Below, piece after piece: positions 21,392 through 29,564 of a DNA stretch of 45,664 nucleotides (its first letter is position 1; each line of letters starts with the position of its first letter). Position numbers and translations under genes: made by a program. The stretch covers positions 28,249 through 73,912 of the forward strand of contig JAGNBF010000026.1 of assembly GCA_018004935.1 (NCBI GenBank). The letters run 5' to 3'. The stretch comes from Chloroflexota bacterium. Lineage in GTDB: Bacteria > Chloroflexota > Anaerolineae > Promineifilales > Promineifilaceae. The notes beneath the pieces were generated by a model. The model saw nothing but the letters and a program-made list of their open reading frames with translations, made no database searches and had not been told where the DNA came from.

Positions 21392-22324
21392 TCATTTCCT
21401 TGTCACCTTATCACCCAGATAAGCATGGCGGAGTTGTTCAGTGAGGTCGGTGGTGAGGTTCGCGGCCGCGTTGTCTACATAATCCATCGGAAAATAAAAC
21501 GCATTCGGGGTCCATTGGTAGGTAGAGCCATCCTGGTAAACGAAGGTGATGTGATAGAGGCGGCGCGGGATATTGCGTACCGTTCGTATCTCATGCCCCA
21601 TCGCAAAGCCTGCGATAGAGTGCATCGGTTGGGTGTGGGCACGGAGCAAAAACCGTTCGGTCATCTGCGTGGCGGTGAAGATGGTACGGTAGGGATACGT
21701 CCACAGTACCAGATAGACAAATAGCAGACCCAACGCCCCACTTATCAGGCCAAACAGGAGCATAAAGAGGGGCGCTTCCACCGGGATGGAGCGGGTGATG
21801 CCATTCCATATGGCCATGAAGCCGAATGCCAGCAGACCGGCCCCGATGAAGAAGGTGATCAAGGGGATGAGGATTTTTCCTTTGAGGACAAGGGGAAGTG
21901 GATGCATGAGGCGGGCGGCGCGGGCTTGTTGGGCGGCGGGAACGTATGTCTCGAAGGCTTGCATAAGCCGGGCGTCGTCGTTGGCAAACAGTTTGTGCAG
22001 GCGGATGGTTCCCTGTTCGGTGTGCAGGGTGATGAACGGGTAGGATTGGGTGACGGCGGTGATAGCGGCGTAGGGGATGGTTTTAGTGCCAACCCAGCGG
22101 TGAATAGTGAGGGACGCGGCCGCGAACTCCACTTTTTGCGGTGACGTTGCCAGAGCGAAAAGCCAGTACAGCCCCACCCCCAACAACGGCCCCATTACGA
22201 CTACCCCTATTGCGGCTCCTTCCTGCTGGTAAGCCATCCAACCGATAAAAGCCAGACCCCCAAAGGTGAGGCTGGCAAACAGGCTGAAGAAACGAAAGAG
22301 GGGTGCGTAGCGGATTTCTGTCAT
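21392..22324 (-). CDS. Predicted membrane protein with PH-like segments, unknown function
   Basis: The ATG at 22324 (MTEIRYAP) is preferred over a TTG at 22348; neither has a clear ribosome binding site. The 310-aa product has four hydrophobic helices in two pairs (about residues 10-30 and 35-60, 145-170 and 185-215). Each pair is followed by a soluble segment of beta character, for example SLTIHRWVGTKTIPYAAITAV and TIRLHKLFAN after the first pair, reminiscent of bacterial PH-domain membrane proteins. No catalytic motif is visible. Family membership is a guess from layout; location in the inner membrane is well supported. Confidence 0.7.
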   Translation of the reverse strand: MTEIRYAPLFRFFSLFASLTFGGLAFIGWMAYQQEGAAIGVVVMGPLLGVGLYWLFALATSPQKVEFAAASLTIHRWVGTKTIPYAAITAVTQSYPFITLHTEQGTIRLHKLFANDDARLMQAFETYVPAAQQARAARLMHPLPLVLKGKILIPLITFFIGAGLLAFGFMAIWNGITRSIPVEAPLFMLLFGLISGALGLLFVYLVLWTYPYRTIFTATQMTERFLLRAHTQPMHSIAGFAMGHEIRTVRNIPRRLYHITFVYQDGSTYQWTPNAFYFPMDYVDNAAANLTTDLTEQLRHAYLGDKVTRK

Positions 22325-22385
22325 GGCGACTGGTTGAACCAGAGCCAATTGTAAGGTATGGGGAGAGAAAGCGGTAGGAGAACTG

Positions 22386-23372
22386 TTATTTTTGCACCCA
22401 GCGATACCTCAAACCCATGTAGACCAGCCACTCCTGTAATTCAGGGGGTTGGCTCGTAAAGAGGGGGCCAAAGAGGTGTTCGGTGTTGAGGGAGAGGAAG
22501 CGGGATTGCGGCCGCACTAAATTCCGCCATACATCCATCGCCGTTTTACCTACAGTTTCCAAACCTCGTGAAGTCACTTTGTGAAAATCGGTGTTGTGGG
22601 CGGGAGCGATATGCAGGACGCTCACGACATCGGCTCCCAACTCCCGTGCCCGTTCCATTTCGTGGGCTAAAAACTGTTGGCGCATCAGTTGATAGAACGG
22701 CTCGTAAAAGAGGGCGTCAAAGTGAGGTAATAACGTTTTGTTGATGGGGCAATCATCACGCGCAAAGAGATGCGCGTAGATGTGGGTTCGATCTGTGCCG
22801 CTTTTGGCGAATTTAAGTGATGACGGGCTGTATGATTCGGTGTATTTCCACTCAATCAGAACGATTTGTCGTTGGTCGTTTGTGTGCTGGAACATGACAG
22901 CGGCATCGGCACTGGTGCAGTTCGCGCCACGGCTCCGTTTGCCGTTGCGGGAGATTTTTTCGCCCAGGTAATTCTCCTGGCCGATCCACTCAAAGGCGAC
23001 GTACTGCCCGTTTTCGATGGGGAGCATGGTGTGTAAGGTGGGGAAATGCGGCCGCAACATCTCCGCCAGCGCATCAGGTTGATCCGCAAACGGGAAGAGG
23101 AAGTTCACACAACAAACCTGCGAATCACACAGGTGGTTGCTGGGATGGCGATCTATAGCGTCATGCCATTTGATCTGGTAACTGCTGAAATAATCCATCG
23201 CCTTCTGCCGATTACCGGGGAAAAGATTCTCAGCCGAATATTCGCGGGGCAAGCAGTGCGGCCGCAATTTCGTCTTATACAGCCCATTCGCCCGCGCCCC
23301 ATCCGAGAAGGTCGGCGAACTTGCTTTAAACTTTGCCTGTTGCACCTTTTCGCTTTCTAGAAACAATCCCAT
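22386..23372 (-). CDS. PGN_0703-like putative restriction endonuclease
   Basis: I start at ATG 23372 (MGLFLES) because CAAAGGATCAGACA lies just upstream; a longer frame to 23405 would overlap the previous gene. The 328-aa protein resembles the PGN_0703 group of putative restriction endonucleases. A PD-(D/E)XK core is visible: D156 in SADAAVMF, then E174 and K176 in IVLIEWKYTE. It begins 25 nt after the GmrSD-like gene on the same strand, so the two probably form one unit. Three GCGGCCGC octamers sit in this gene but none in its partner, which suggests different origins or ages. Confidence 0.8.
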   Translation of the reverse strand: MGLFLESEKVQQAKFKASSPTFSDGARANGLYKTKLRPHCLPREYSAENLFPGNRQKAMDYFSSYQIKWHDAIDRHPSNHLCDSQVCCVNFLFPFADQPDALAEMLRPHFPTLHTMLPIENGQYVAFEWIGQENYLGEKISRNGKRSRGANCTSADAAVMFQHTNDQRQIVLIEWKYTESYSPSSLKFAKSGTDRTHIYAHLFARDDCPINKTLLPHFDALFYEPFYQLMRQQFLAHEMERARELGADVVSVLHIAPAHNTDFHKVTSRGLETVGKTAMDVWRNLVRPQSRFLSLNTEHLFGPLFTSQPPELQEWLVYMGLRYRWVQK

Positions 23373-23397
23373 TGTCTGATCCTTTGAAATACTGTGA

Positions 23398-25506
23398 CTA
23401 TGCAATTTTGTTTGATTCTTCGTAATCTAAGAAAAGAACTCTCCGTTTTTGTTCGTCATTTTTGAACTTGAAATCCCATCGCTGTTCCATAAATGAGAGT
23501 AACCTGTTCCCTCTATCAAAGATTTGTTTCGGCCCCCAACTACCCTGATGAGATACTTCAATTTCCGAATGTGAACCATCTGAGTAACCACTGCGGATTT
23601 TCTGGCCTGTGGCATTATATTTTGGGGACTTTTTCTCAATGAAACTATCATTTTGGAGCGATGAGTTAATTGCTGCGGAAAGCAAGAGAAGATTGCCAAG
23701 TGCCCCTTTGAAATAATGCCGATCCTTCATAGCGATTTCCTTAAACGCTTCTCTCCATTGGTCATTATCTGTTTGCGGATAGATGTGCTCAATGGAAATT
23801 TTGTCTTTTGCCATTTTCAACAAATCGTTCCAATCAACCTTCTTTTGGCGGCTTTCAGAAAGCAAACTTAATTCGTACTCGTAAAGAAAATATCTCAAGC
23901 CTGACCACCCATAATAGCCGCTATGATTCTCAAATTTTTTATGTAACAAATTATAAAAATCGTCAATCCTTAATGTTCCATCTTCGTTAAAGGTAAAGGA
24001 CAGACGCTCTTTAAGCTTTGTCTTTATTAAATCGACATTGATGCCATCCCGATCTACCTCTCTTGCTATGTTATAGAATTCACTACTTCGATAGTTTGAT
24101 CGGGTTGCGGTCATGCGAAATACGAGAAAAATAAACCTCTCAATGTGTTTGAAAATTTCGATGCGTTTTTTCTCGTTTTCTTCATTTTTGAGGATCGCCA
24201 TTACCAATGGACGAAAATAAACCATACCGACACGGTTCAGTTTATCAATCCATTGCCGTTCCTCATCTGACATATCCTGAGCCATCTCAGGGTAGAAAGA
24301 ATGAAACCAATGAATAGATGATACTTTTAGGCTGTTTACATAGTCACGAATATGAATTGGAAGCAGTTGGGTGGATGTTGTTGTAGTTGTTAAATTTTCG
24401 GTGATGTCCCCATTGTCATCTTCCGAATCTTCAAAATCTGCTGTTGAACTTTGCTCTTTTGGAAGTTCTAAATTAACCTGTTGTTCGCCTTTCTTTCTGT
24501 GTATTTTCTGTGGCGTAAACTGCTCATCAAGAAGAAACCGGATATAGTCTCGTCCGGTTTGCCGTGAATACTTGAAGTACATTGTCCAGTGGGCACGTAA
24601 AAAATCATCATCATTCAAAGGTCGTTTTTTGTTTCGTCCAAGTTGATGATAAACCTCTTTCCACCCATTATTAATGGTATCGCGTAGACTTTTCCGTTCG
24701 GATGGGTCAAGTTCTTGATCGCTGTAAAGCGTTGTGAGATATATCAATCGGTTTTTGAGAAGTTCAAGATCTGAAAGCTTCTTCCCTCGGTTATTCATCG
24801 TCTCAAAGGCGACAAAGACATCAAACTCATCTTTGATGATGTACTCATTGAAGAGGAAACGCTTCGTCAGTTTCTTGTAGAGGTCATGCAATCCCACTAT
24901 TCCTGTTTGATCATGTAGATCTTTAAATTGTTCAGTGAAGTAATGTTTTGCATTGCTTAAATTGAGAGTATAGAAAGTTTCTTGTACCGATCCGCTTCCA
25001 GGCTCTCCAAGAATCTTGTACCGAAGGTAATCGTAGCTGGGATTATCAGTTGTGTAGCCAAACTTATACGTGCGGAATTGGTCACCTTGCGGTTTGATCT
25101 TGAATAGGTATTTGTTCTGAACGGTTACTACATTAAGAGTGTCTGTAATATAAATGGAATCATCGCTTTTGTTTTCGTTTTCGGGAAGTTTTTTGATGAA
25201 GTCAACAAAAGCTTGTAGAAAGATAACGAATGTGGTCAGTCGTTGTTGTCCATCAACAATATGATAGAGTTTGTAAGAGTGATCCTCGATTAGCCAGTAT
25301 TCCTTTTCATGACTAGCAATTTCTTGCGATGGTATCTGCTTTAGCGTAAGAACCCCTGTGTAGTGGGAACGGTTATCAGAGAGATTGACCAAGTCTTCCC
25401 AAAAATCTCTCAGTTGTTCTTGTTGCCATGCATAACCTCTCTGGTAATCTGGTATTCGGAAGATTTTTTCCTTAAAGAGGCTATCTAACGATCTTGGCTC
25501 TTCCAT
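23398..25506 (-). CDS. GmrSD-like restriction protein (DUF262-DUF1524)
   Basis: The 702-aa protein fuses DUF262 (residues about 1-270) and DUF1524 (about 520-660). DUF262 shows IPDYQRGYAW (18-27) and VDGQQRLTT (84-92), the D-G-Q-Q-R nucleotide-use motif of GmrS. DUF1524 shows the HNH-type nuclease motif SIEHIYPQ and LGNLLLLSAAINSSLQN of GmrD. Such proteins are type IV restriction systems that cut modified (for example glucosylated hydroxymethylcytosine) or otherwise foreign DNA. AAAGGAA lies 7 nt before the ATG. The gene is clearly AT-richer than its surroundings and has no GCGGCCGC octamer, signs of transfer. Confidence 0.93.
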   Translation of the reverse strand: MEEPRSLDSLFKEKIFRIPDYQRGYAWQQEQLRDFWEDLVNLSDNRSHYTGVLTLKQIPSQEIASHEKEYWLIEDHSYKLYHIVDGQQRLTTFVIFLQAFVDFIKKLPENENKSDDSIYITDTLNVVTVQNKYLFKIKPQGDQFRTYKFGYTTDNPSYDYLRYKILGEPGSGSVQETFYTLNLSNAKHYFTEQFKDLHDQTGIVGLHDLYKKLTKRFLFNEYIIKDEFDVFVAFETMNNRGKKLSDLELLKNRLIYLTTLYSDQELDPSERKSLRDTINNGWKEVYHQLGRNKKRPLNDDDFLRAHWTMYFKYSRQTGRDYIRFLLDEQFTPQKIHRKKGEQQVNLELPKEQSSTADFEDSEDDNGDITENLTTTTTSTQLLPIHIRDYVNSLKVSSIHWFHSFYPEMAQDMSDEERQWIDKLNRVGMVYFRPLVMAILKNEENEKKRIEIFKHIERFIFLVFRMTATRSNYRSSEFYNIAREVDRDGINVDLIKTKLKERLSFTFNEDGTLRIDDFYNLLHKKFENHSGYYGWSGLRYFLYEYELSLLSESRQKKVDWNDLLKMAKDKISIEHIYPQTDNDQWREAFKEIAMKDRHYFKGALGNLLLLSAAINSSLQNDSFIEKKSPKYNATGQKIRSGYSDGSHSEIEVSHQGSWGPKQIFDRGNRLLSFMEQRWDFKFKNDEQKRRVLFLDYEESNKIA

Positions 25507-25668
25507 GTCGGTTCCTTTTTTGTTGCGAGTGTGGTTCTGTTGTGCTTTTGAGGTTTGTATTTGTGGGGAGCGTCATAATTCTGGCCAATAAGCATGGCAC
25601 ATGACCGTAAGGGAGACATCCTGTGACTTATGGGTAAATCCGTATCAAGTGCTCGTTGGCGATGAGAG

Positions 25669-27006
25669 TTAAACGACATCCTGATCTTGCCTCATTTTTA
25701 CTATTTTTGCCCCGTCCTCTTTACAATCCTCGGCCACATAAAAATCGAAGTCGTAGATGGGATCGCGTTTGGGTGGCGTTCGGGCAAGGGTCTCTGGTTT
25801 AAGGGTGATGTTGAATAACGGGAGTTGTTGTTCACTCGCAATATTCTCGTGCAAAGCAGAGGATGTCACAAAATCGCCCATTGGTTCAGTTCCATTGAAA
25901 AAACGTTGTAGGGTAGTGTTGATAGCTTCGGGGCTGTTATCTACACCGATCCAACGCCGCCCCAGGATATGAGCCACTGCTAAGGTTGTTCCCGAACCGG
26001 AGAAGCAATCCATCACCAGATCACCCGCATTTGAAGAAGCCTCGATAATGCGTTGCAGAAGCTCAGGGTTTTTCTCTGTAGGGTAGCCGGTAATTTCAAT
26101 GTTTTGGTTATGGGCATCTTTGTAATCCAGCCAGATGTCTTGAACCCCAATACCAGGATTTTCATCCAGGTACACTTTGCGGCGAGGATTACCATTGGCT
26201 GACCAATAAATTTCGCCTCGTGCATCCATCTCATCCAGGGTAGCCGGTGGATATTGCCAATGTTTGCCCGGTGGGGGCAGTTTGCCGCGCCAGGGTTTGC
26301 CTGTTTCGCCATTGCGAATCCCCGGCGCATGTACGGGCACTTTCATAAAGCGTCGGCCGGTTTCTGGTTCAATGTATTGATATTCTTTGGCTCTTTCCTC
26401 GGTCCAGGGTTCTACTGGTTTATTCCAAATGTAGTTGGCTGATTTTGAGTAAAAGAGGATGTAATCCGAAATGTTGCCGTATTGCTTACGGGTGTAATTT
26501 TTGGGATTGCATTTTTTGCGGGTAATGCAGTTACGGAAATTTTCTGAGCCAAACAGTTCGTCCATGATTAACTTCACATGGAATACCATTTTGTCGTCTA
26601 AATGGACATAAATGGAGCCATCGTCAGCCAGGAGTTCCCGCAAAAAAATGAGGCGTGTACGAAGGAATTCTAAAAAATCAGCCCCGGCCAATACATCTTC
26701 GTAGGCGTGTTGGAGTTTGCGAGAGTGAAAGATGGTTTGGGTCGCAAAGGGGGGGTCAATGTAAATGAGTTTTACCTGACCGGTAACTGTCGGGTCTTGC
26801 CGTAAGGTGGCTAAAATACCCAGGTTCTCGCCGAAATAGAGCCGATTGCCTAATGTGGAAGAATGAAGTGGTTGAAGTTTTGTTATGGGGGTAGGCGCGG
26901 CCGCTAAAATTTTTTCAACCGATTGTTTTCCCGAATAGGTCAACTCGATCTGGTTGGCCACCCCGGTTCCATTTTTTGAGCCTTTACGAGGTACACCTGT
27001 TGCCAT
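25669..27006 (-). CDS. Beta-class DNA methyltransferase (N6-adenine/N4-cytosine)
   Basis: The 445-aa protein has the motif order of beta-class enzymes: catalytic motif IV DPPF (84-87) in KLIYIDPPFATQ first, SAM-binding motif I MDCFSGSGTT (about 331) later. It methylates adenine N6 or cytosine N4 in its recognition sequence, protecting host DNA from the adjacent endonuclease. GGAG lies 9 nt before the ATG. It starts 27 nt after the frameshifted endonuclease and is followed by 162 bp without genes, then the GmrSD-like gene. It has one GCGGCCGC octamer (26897). The recognition sequence cannot be read from sequence. Confidence 0.92.
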   Translation of the reverse strand: MATGVPRKGSKNGTGVANQIELTYSGKQSVEKILAAAPTPITKLQPLHSSTLGNRLYFGENLGILATLRQDPTVTGQVKLIYIDPPFATQTIFHSRKLQHAYEDVLAGADFLEFLRTRLIFLRELLADDGSIYVHLDDKMVFHVKLIMDELFGSENFRNCITRKKCNPKNYTRKQYGNISDYILFYSKSANYIWNKPVEPWTEERAKEYQYIEPETGRRFMKVPVHAPGIRNGETGKPWRGKLPPPGKHWQYPPATLDEMDARGEIYWSANGNPRRKVYLDENPGIGVQDIWLDYKDAHNQNIEITGYPTEKNPELLQRIIEASSNAGDLVMDCFSGSGTTLAVAHILGRRWIGVDNSPEAINTTLQRFFNGTEPMGDFVTSSALHENIASEQQLPLFNITLKPETLARTPPKRDPIYDFDFYVAEDCKEDGAKIVKMRQDQDVV

Positions 27007-27033
27007 TTATCTATCTCCAGACAAACTACCGCT

Positions 27034-27893
27034 TCAATTGAGAAGCCATTGGCTTGTTATTCGTTCGGGAATCATGCGTAAAGTGACAACTTTAACTTGA
27101 TTCGGCCATACTGTTTCCAGCCGGGCGTAATCATCCCACATAGAACCCAATAGAAGCCCTGGCCCATCATTCAGAAAGATGATCTTCACATTTAGGTTGT
27201 GTAGAGATGTGTATTGAAGCAATTCATGAGCACAATCCCGATATTGTCCAGTACGGTCGTCTTCCTGCGCTCCCCCACGATCAGAATCATAACGGGCTAA
27301 CCCGACAGCTATTGGTTTATCCTCATTGTACACAACAAAGTCAACCGGACGTTTGGGGTTAGGATAATGAGCAAACACCTCACCCAATAGAACATCTTTC
27401 CCTGCACGCTCTGGTCCGGTCAGCCGCAAACCAGGAAACTGTTCTCTAAAGATGGTGAACAGCCTTTCTGTCAGATCATACCTTTTTTGCCCCGGTCTTT
27501 GTACTCCCACAGGATAGCGCAAAGGGCTTCATCGGGCATGGGGCGGCTGGCGAATCGTTTTTGTACTTCGGTAATATTGCGAAAGCCTTTGCCAAATTGA
27601 GCGATGATTGTGTCAACGGCTGATTTCTTCTTGAGCATTTCCACAGGTGTTTCAGGACTAACGTATTTGCGGAACACACGGCATAACTGAATTCGCATCC
27701 AGGCAGGATCGACCTGGGCAATCGCCGAGAGAAGATCGGTTGAGGAATGAGCTGATGGGAGCAGATGTCCAAACAAAACTAACACTGGCTTATAGAGTTC
27801 ACAAGCGAGGGGTAGAATGTCAGGATAATATTCTCCTGTAGCCAGCGTGATCCATAAATGACCCTGATTTTTGTAGTCGGCAAATGTTTTCAT
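27034..27893 (-). pseudogene. Type II-like restriction endonuclease, disrupted by a -1 frameshift in an A-run
   Basis: Two overlapping frames make one protein. Frame 1 (27893 to about 27484) ends in CAILWEYKDRGKK and then meets a stop three codons on, at 27471-27473. Frame 2 (from about 27485 down to 27034) continues with YDLTERLFTIFREQF. The break is at GGC-AAAAAA-GG near 27482-27490. One extra A (a run of seven) would give DRGKKRYDLTER without interruption. The joined product would be about 285 aa and includes PKRPVDFVVYNEDK and VGLARYDSDRGGAQEDDRTG, features I associate with endonucleases paired to beta-class methyltransferases. The first ATG overlaps the mobA stop codon. It could be inactive, phase-variable, or an assembly error. 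Confidence 0.75.
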
Positions 27894-28492
27894 GTTGAGT
27901 GTGATGATAGCCTGATAAAATTTTCGGCCTGGGCCAGTTCTTCGGGGGTGTTGGCGTTGAAGAAGGTGCGGCCAGCCGGGTCATATTGGCGGATGGTATC
28001 AGGGGGGATGGTGTGGACGTGCAGGTCGTCGTAGAAGCTGATGAGGCGTCTGCGGCCGCGTGCCAACGCTTTCTCCACCGCCGCCAGACACCTTTCCCGC
28101 CCATACACCGCGTGCATGGGCTGGTAATTCTCTTCCCAAAACGGCACGATCACATCCGCTTGTTCGGCCAGGCTGAGCTGGTACTGGAGCAGGGGCCGGT
28201 TCAGGAACGGCATATCGCAGGCCACGATGAGGACGTGAGGGTTCGCGGCCGCACGCAACGCCGTCAGCATCCCCGGTAACGCCCCCGCCCCCGGCTCCTC
28301 ATCTGAGGCCATGCGTAAGTTTAAATAAGCATACTGTTCGGGAAAATTGGTCGTGAGGAGAATCTCATCCCCCAGCCCCCGCACCCGCTCCAACACATGC
28401 TCCACCATCGGTTTACCCGCCAGTGGCACAACTCCTTTATCCTGCCCCATGCGACTACTGCGGCCGCCTGCCTGAATAACGATAGAGATCAC
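27890..28492 (-). CDS. mobA: Molybdenum cofactor guanylyltransferase MobA
   Basis: MobA joins GMP to molybdopterin to make the guanine dinucleotide cofactor used by formate dehydrogenases and related enzymes. The 200-aa protein shows the nucleotide-binding motif IQAGGRSSRMGQDK (6-19), the LAGKPMVEHVL segment, GALPGMLTAL, and the metal-binding VACDMPF near 90-96. The start is GTG at 28492. It agrees with fdhD and the diaphorase module 12 kb away, which also point to a molybdenum formate dehydrogenase in this organism. Three GCGGCCGC octamers. Its stop overlaps the start of the restriction endonuclease frame by 4 bp. Confidence 0.93.
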   Translation of the reverse strand: MISIVIQAGGRSSRMGQDKGVVPLAGKPMVEHVLERVRGLGDEILLTTNFPEQYAYLNLRMASDEEPGAGALPGMLTALRAAANPHVLIVACDMPFLNRPLLQYQLSLAEQADVIVPFWEENYQPMHAVYGRERCLAAVEKALARGRRRLISFYDDLHVHTIPPDTIRQYDPAGRTFFNANTPEELAQAENFIRLSSHST

Positions 28493-28513
28493 GAGAGAAC
28501 CCCAATAGCGATT

Positions 28514-28555
28514 TTGAGACTGGTAAACCTTTAGTCTCTAGTCTCCAGTCTCCTT
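28514..28555. repeat. GAGACTGGTAAACC...GTCTCC inverted repeat, inverted copy of 16624-16676
   Basis: TTTTGAGACTGGTAAACCTTTAGTC and the following TCTCTAGTCTCCAGTCTCC correspond, reversed, to the element upstream of the NuoE-NuoF gene. In both places a nested-hairpin repeat lies close by. Confidence 0.7.
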
Positions 28556-28596
28556 TTAGCCATAAATTAGTAATCGTCCAAGAATAAGTTCCGCGC

Positions 28597-28630
28597 AGAC
28601 CTGACAGGTTTCCGAAAACCTGTCAGGTCT
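28597..28630. repeat. Perfect 15-bp hairpin AGACCTGACAGGTTT
   Basis: AGACCTGACAGGTTT and AAACCTGTCAGGTCT pair exactly around CCGA. No T-run follows, so terminator function is doubtful. Confidence 0.9.
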
Positions 28631-28677
28631 AAACCGGGAAGCTATTTTTAGATGTTCACTTAGCATTCCGAATGATT

Positions 28678-28778
28678 GCTTAGGAATGAGAATTAAATAA
28701 CCTGCTGGCTAAGAGTGGCACGGTCAGGAGACCGGCCACAGCAGTTTCGTAGGTTATTTAATCTTCGATCCTTAGCAG
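28678..28778. repeat. Nested-hairpin repeat family, copy 4
   Basis: Arms GCTTAGGAATGAGAATTAAA and the complement of TTTAATCTTCGATCCTTAGC flank the core GGTCAGGAGACCGGCCAC (28722-28739) with the same GTGGC/GCCAC and CGGTC/GACCG stems as copy 2. Confidence 0.85.
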
Positions 28779-28789
28779 GTTCTGGATAT

Positions 28790-29548
28790 TCAAAGCAGCG
28801 GTTTCAATAACACAACCTGTCGCTTGCCCACCTGAAAGCGCTCCATGCGTTTGTACTTGTCATGCCTTACCTTTTGCTGTTTATCCGACGCTACCGCCAC
28901 GATACTTTCTGCGTGTAGGATCGGGTGTAAAGCCTCAAGCATCTGCTCGGCAGGGTTTAGCGTCGGATCGAGCGTCTCTACCTGCCATGCTGACTGTTGA
29001 CCATAGGGAATATCTGTCAACACAATGTCCACCCGTGTACCACTCAAATGAAGTCGCAACTGCTCCGCATCAAGCGCAGAAGCTTGAAAGACCCGGGTTT
29101 TCATGGGATGCTGCTGAGCCAGGCTCACGACTTGATCGCGTAACCTTCCGGCACTCTGTATGGCGGCTTGAAACGACGCCTTACCATACAGGTCATATTT
29201 CCCAGCCAGATCTTGAATGCGCTGCTCCAGCCCCTCTGGTGTGAGCAGGGCCAGATTGCGCCTCGCCCACACCACCGCCTCGCTATCAATATCAGAACCA
29301 ATCACTTCTTGGAGAGCGGGCCAATGCCCATAGACCAGCGTACTCAGGTGATAAGCGGTACCACAGCAGGGATCGTAAAGGATCATCCGCTCCGTATTAT
29401 CTACCCCAGCACGTTGGGCCAAACAACGCTGGAAAATTTCGCTGGCGAGTCGAATGGGAAAGGCGGGATGCCCAGGCAGGCTATAAAACACCTGACCACT
29501 CGCCAGGTCTGAATAGTCCATCTGTTGTGTAGCGAACCGATAGGGCAT
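28790..29548 (-). CDS. AviRa-like 23S rRNA methyltransferase
   Basis: The 252-aa protein resembles AviRa, which methylates G2535 of 23S rRNA and gives avilamycin/evernimicin resistance in its source organism. Visible blocks are SGQVFYSLPGHPAFPIRLASEIFQRC (about 17-42), the SAM-binding MILYDPCCGTAYHLSTL (about 55-71), VIGSDIDSEAV, and DIVLTDIPYGQQSAW (about 175-189), the catalytic-loop equivalent. Whether it confers resistance here or is a housekeeping rRNA enzyme is not known. It starts 16 nt after the patatin gene and probably shares its transcript. It has no GCGGCCGC octamer. Confidence 0.85.
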   Translation of the reverse strand: MPYRFATQQMDYSDLASGQVFYSLPGHPAFPIRLASEIFQRCLAQRAGVDNTERMILYDPCCGTAYHLSTLVYGHWPALQEVIGSDIDSEAVVWARRNLALLTPEGLEQRIQDLAGKYDLYGKASFQAAIQSAGRLRDQVVSLAQQHPMKTRVFQASALDAEQLRLHLSGTRVDIVLTDIPYGQQSAWQVETLDPTLNPAEQMLEALHPILHAESIVAVASDKQQKVRHDKYKRMERFQVGKRQVVLLKPLL

Positions 29549-29564
29549 AACGATAGAGCCAGGC

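Noticed and set aside
27471-27522. Programmed -1 frameshifting in the endonuclease
   Set aside because: The C-AAA-AAA-G context is a poor slippery heptamer in the zero frame and I see no strong stimulatory hairpin; mutation or slippage in the A-run is simpler.
28597-28630. Intrinsic terminator before mobA
   Set aside because: The hairpin is perfect but no T-run follows on either strand.
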